From NCBI GenBank assembly GCA_024220525.1, contig JAMYWO010000013.1, positions 178,624-190,787 on the forward strand: 12,164 bases of DNA. Direction: 5' to 3'. Numbering within the stretch: the first letter of the stretch is position 1; the number at the start of each line of letters is the position of its first letter. This DNA is from Cochliopodium minus (lineage: Eukaryota; Discosea; Himatismenida; Cochliopodiidae). The position numbers were made by a program, and so were the translations under genes. This document shows positions 10,022 to 12,164 of this stretch, piece by piece. The notes beneath the pieces are model-generated. The model made no database searches. It saw nothing but the letters and a program-made list of their open reading frames with translations, and had not been told where the DNA came from.

Positions 10022-12164
10022 TCAAACTCGCTCTTCAACTCCCTGCTCTTCTGTTGGATCATCTTCTCAGCACGAGTCCTGTGCTCCTGAGAATAAACCT
10101 CCTCCTCCTTCTCATTCCTCACCACATAAGTCTTCTTGACCTCCTTCTCCGAAATCTTCTCCACAATCTCATCATAATAAAGAACGGGATATTGTTTGAG
10201 TACAACAACGTTAAGACAAGGAATAGTTCCACCATCAGGAACAATAGAAGGAATGTTGATAGAGAAAGGGTATTTTCTTTGTTTTCCGAGCTTCTCCCAC
10301 CATCTAGCTCTTTTGGTTCCGTTAATGTTGAGTTTCAACTTGACGGAATCGGGTAATTCAAAGATGGGAGAAGGTTTGTCGTAGCCGACCAAGCTGGCGC
10401 CACAAATTCTAAGTTTCATCCCCGGAAAGAGCTTTCCAGACACTAAATGTTCGGTGAGCTTTTGATCTAGAAGTGCCTTCATGCAATACCAGCCATCGGT
10501 CACTTCTATAGTTGCAAAGGTGGAAGTAACACTCGTGTTTTCGTTTTGGTATTCTCCCCAGTTCAGAATTCTTGTCATGCATAAGATCATGTAACGTCCA
10601 CAAGAGTCGTCATTTTCTGCAATAAGTTGCAAAATGTTTCTTTTGGGTACATTGATGTCTCTTTCGTATCTGTATTTCATTTCTTGAAGAACGTTGTCGT
10701 AGGTCAAGTGTTTCCCTCCCAATTTTTCGGGAAAACATCTTTCAAGGGAACCCATTTTCCAAACTATCAATCTTGTTTGTCAAAAAAAAAAAAAAAAAAA
10801 AGATTAAAAATAAAAATAAAATAAAAACAAAAACAAAAAAAAATGAAAAGTTGATTTATTTTATTTAACCTGTAATGATTCTCGAGCCATTGTGTTGTCA
10901 AGTAAAGAGAATTAGCTCCACAAAGAATCAATTCTTGAGTTATCTCCAACAATCCCTTTTCATTCTCAAACTTATATCCGACTGCATTTTCAAAGTTTAT
11001 CTTCAAGACATCCCCTTTCACAAACTTCAAACACTCTTCCTCTGATAAACTCCTGTATCCACCCTCTCTCTTCAAATCCAAAAGGCTTATTCTGTTTTTA
11101 GGTTTCACCAAATCACAAAGATGGATTACTTGCTTTTGAGGAGCTTGTTTTTTTTCAACCTTTACGAAATCAGGCTTTATGTAAGCTTTTGTCATTGGTT
11201 TTTTTTTGGCGTACTTAGGATTGATTTGATAGACTTTTTTCTTCTTGTTGTTGGTGTTTGGAGCTTCCACTGTTTTTGGTGAGGTTTTGGGAGGTGAAGG
11301 AACTATCTCTTTTGGAACATTCTCTTCTTTCACGACGATCTCTTCTTTCTTCACTTCAATGTTCTCCTTTAGTTCCTTCTCACTGTCTTTTTCTTTTGGT
11401 TCAACACTTTCTTTTTCTTTTATTTCGTAATTGTTTTCGATATTGATGGTATCTTCCTTTAACAAGATCATATCATCATTTATTTTTTCTTTATCTATTT
11501 TTTCACTTGGTTTATCTAACAAAGTATCCAAATCTATGTTCTCTTGTGGGAAATTATCGAAATCATCATCGAGATCCATCAACATATCCACATCTATCTC
11601 CTCCTCTCTTTCTTCCTCTGTGATTACTTTTTTGAAAACGGGAGGCTTCTTGAATTTCTCAGGAGGCATCACTACTTTGGGCTCTGGTATCTTCACTTTC
11701 TTTTCTATTGCATTGATGATCTCTTTGAATGGAGGTTTTGGAACTTTAGATTTTTTGATATCAACCAATGAATCGATTAATTTTTGTATATCAGATTGAA
11801 CATCAATCCCAAGATCTTCTAAATCGGAATTGTTTTTGATCTCTTCGATCAATATCTTCCCATTTATTTCATTCTCTCCAAGAATTTCAGAATAATCGGA
11901 TGATAATTTTAATGATTTAAACCATTCAATCACTCTATCAACATTCCATTTCTTCACCTCCTCTGCATCCAATATTTTTTCTATTATTTCTTTATTTTCT
12001 TTTTTCTCTCTTATATCTATTAAATTTGTAAGGATAATAGAAGAATCTGAAGGATGATCAATTCCAAGATCTTCTAAATCAATCTTCTCTTTTATCTCTT
12101 CAATCAATATCTTCCCATTAACTTCATTTTCTCCAAGAATTTCAGAATAATCGGCTGATAATTT
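10022..12164 (-). CDS. brca2: BRCA2-like DNA-repair protein with N-terminal SAM domains (5' and 3' incomplete)
   Basis: The gene enters from the right edge. Exon 12164-10870 joins exon 10771-10022 through a 98 bp intron (split codon AG|A), giving about 681 residues. In order: the end of one SAM domain (12164-12011), a complete SAM (about 11963-11757), a charged linker (to about 11135), the BRCA2 helical domain, and OB1. Diagnostic stretches are NRISLLDL, KINFENAVGYKF, WLENHYR joined to LIVWKMGSLERCFPEKL, and NVLQEMKYRYERDIN. OB1 has EVTDGWYCMKALLD, GMKLRICGASLVG, NGTKRARWWEKLG, PDGGTIPCLNVVV and YPVLYYDEIV. The RNEKEEE helix that follows starts the tower. BRCA2 loads RAD51 on single-stranded DNA in the nucleus, and this domain also binds DSS1. 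No BRC repeat is seen; the linker holds a DSS1-like motif. If the N at 10021 is one base, the frame stops at 9931 without OB2/OB3. Confidence 0.88.
10772..10869 (-). other. Intron in the BRCA2-like helical domain
   Basis: This 98 bp intron (minus strand GTTAAA...AACAAG) splits the Arg codon in the conserved HYR(W/L)I segment. It contains a 19-20 base homopolymer (A on +, T on minus) before the acceptor. It is the only intron seen between the SAM domains and the tower, in contrast to the many introns of MCM9 and the dehydrogenase. Confidence 0.85.
11514..11597 (-). other. Acidic DSS1-like segment in the BRCA2 linker
   Basis: Within the linker between the last SAM and the helical domain, the minus strand encodes IDVDMLMDLDDDFDNFP and continues QENIDLDTLLD. 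The core D-D-F-x-x-F-P-x-E matches DSS1/SEM1 (human DEFEEFPAED, yeast DEFEDFPIDT) in spacing and acidity; the Trp that follows in DSS1 is replaced by Ile. The rest of DSS1, including its second Trp-rich acidic block, is not visible. Chance resemblance within an acidic linker is possible. Confidence 0.4.

Noticed and set aside
10054-10384. Plus-strand frames opposite OB1
   Set aside because: The minus strand shows clear BRCA2 OB1 motifs here; the plus frames have no similarity that I can see.
11245-11799. Plus-strand Ser/Phe-rich frames opposite the BRCA2 linker
   Set aside because: Shadows of the Glu/Lys-rich linker codons; the minus strand has the long exon with domain matches on both sides.
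8431-12164. CRISPR-like or satellite array from the repeated 77-bp segments
   Set aside because: The repeats are in-frame SAM-domain coding units with protein-level variation, not direct repeats with spacers.

Overview
This window looks like nuclear DNA of an AT-rich, intron-rich unicellular eukaryote. The genes are broken by 50-215 bp GT-AG introns made almost only of A and T, several of them filled with (ATTTTT)n-type microsatellites. Coding exons stand out by lower AT content, one protein carries long asparagine runs, and genes lie close together. This style recalls dictyostelid-like Amoebozoa, Heterolobosea or Anaeramoebae, but the sequence alone does not fix the lineage. Two single N bases (8430, 10021) split the window into three segments, and at least the first looks like an assembly join.

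Segment 1 (1-8429), all genes on +. It holds the 3' end of an ankyrin-repeat gene (118-850). Next is an MCM9-type helicase gene (about 1170-6561). Its exons from 2082 on are intact and splice in one frame through 13 introns, but its 5' exon (about 1170-1757) is broken by frameshifts and stops. Last comes an L-2-hydroxyglutarate dehydrogenase gene (6649-8327), well conserved but cut in a microsatellite-filled intron at the first N.

Segment 2 (8431-10020). A minus-strand gene starts at 9107 and encodes tandem SAM domains; it is cut at the first N. A divergent plus-strand gene (9528-10020), found by splicing three short exons, looks like an F-box protein followed by the start of leucine-rich repeats; it is cut at the second N. 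Between them, at 9253-9361, lies an inverted repeat flanked by a 10-bp direct repeat.

Segment 3 (10022-12164), minus strand. A large gene enters from the right edge with two more SAM domains, then a charged linker, then the BRCA2 helical domain, OB1 fold and the start of the tower. The right-hand 77 bases of the window are identical to the 77 bases just after the first N. The simplest reading is that segments 2 and 3 are two pieces of one gene: four or more SAM domains fused to a BRCA2 DNA-binding region.

The main novelty candidate is this SAM-array/BRCA2 fusion. Its linker carries an acidic Phe-x-x-Phe-Pro-x-Glu motif resembling DSS1/SEM1, the small acidic partner of BRCA2, and the visible part shows no BRC repeat. 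MCM9 and BRCA2 both serve homologous-recombination repair; the dehydrogenase is a mitochondrial metabolite-repair enzyme with no evident link to them.
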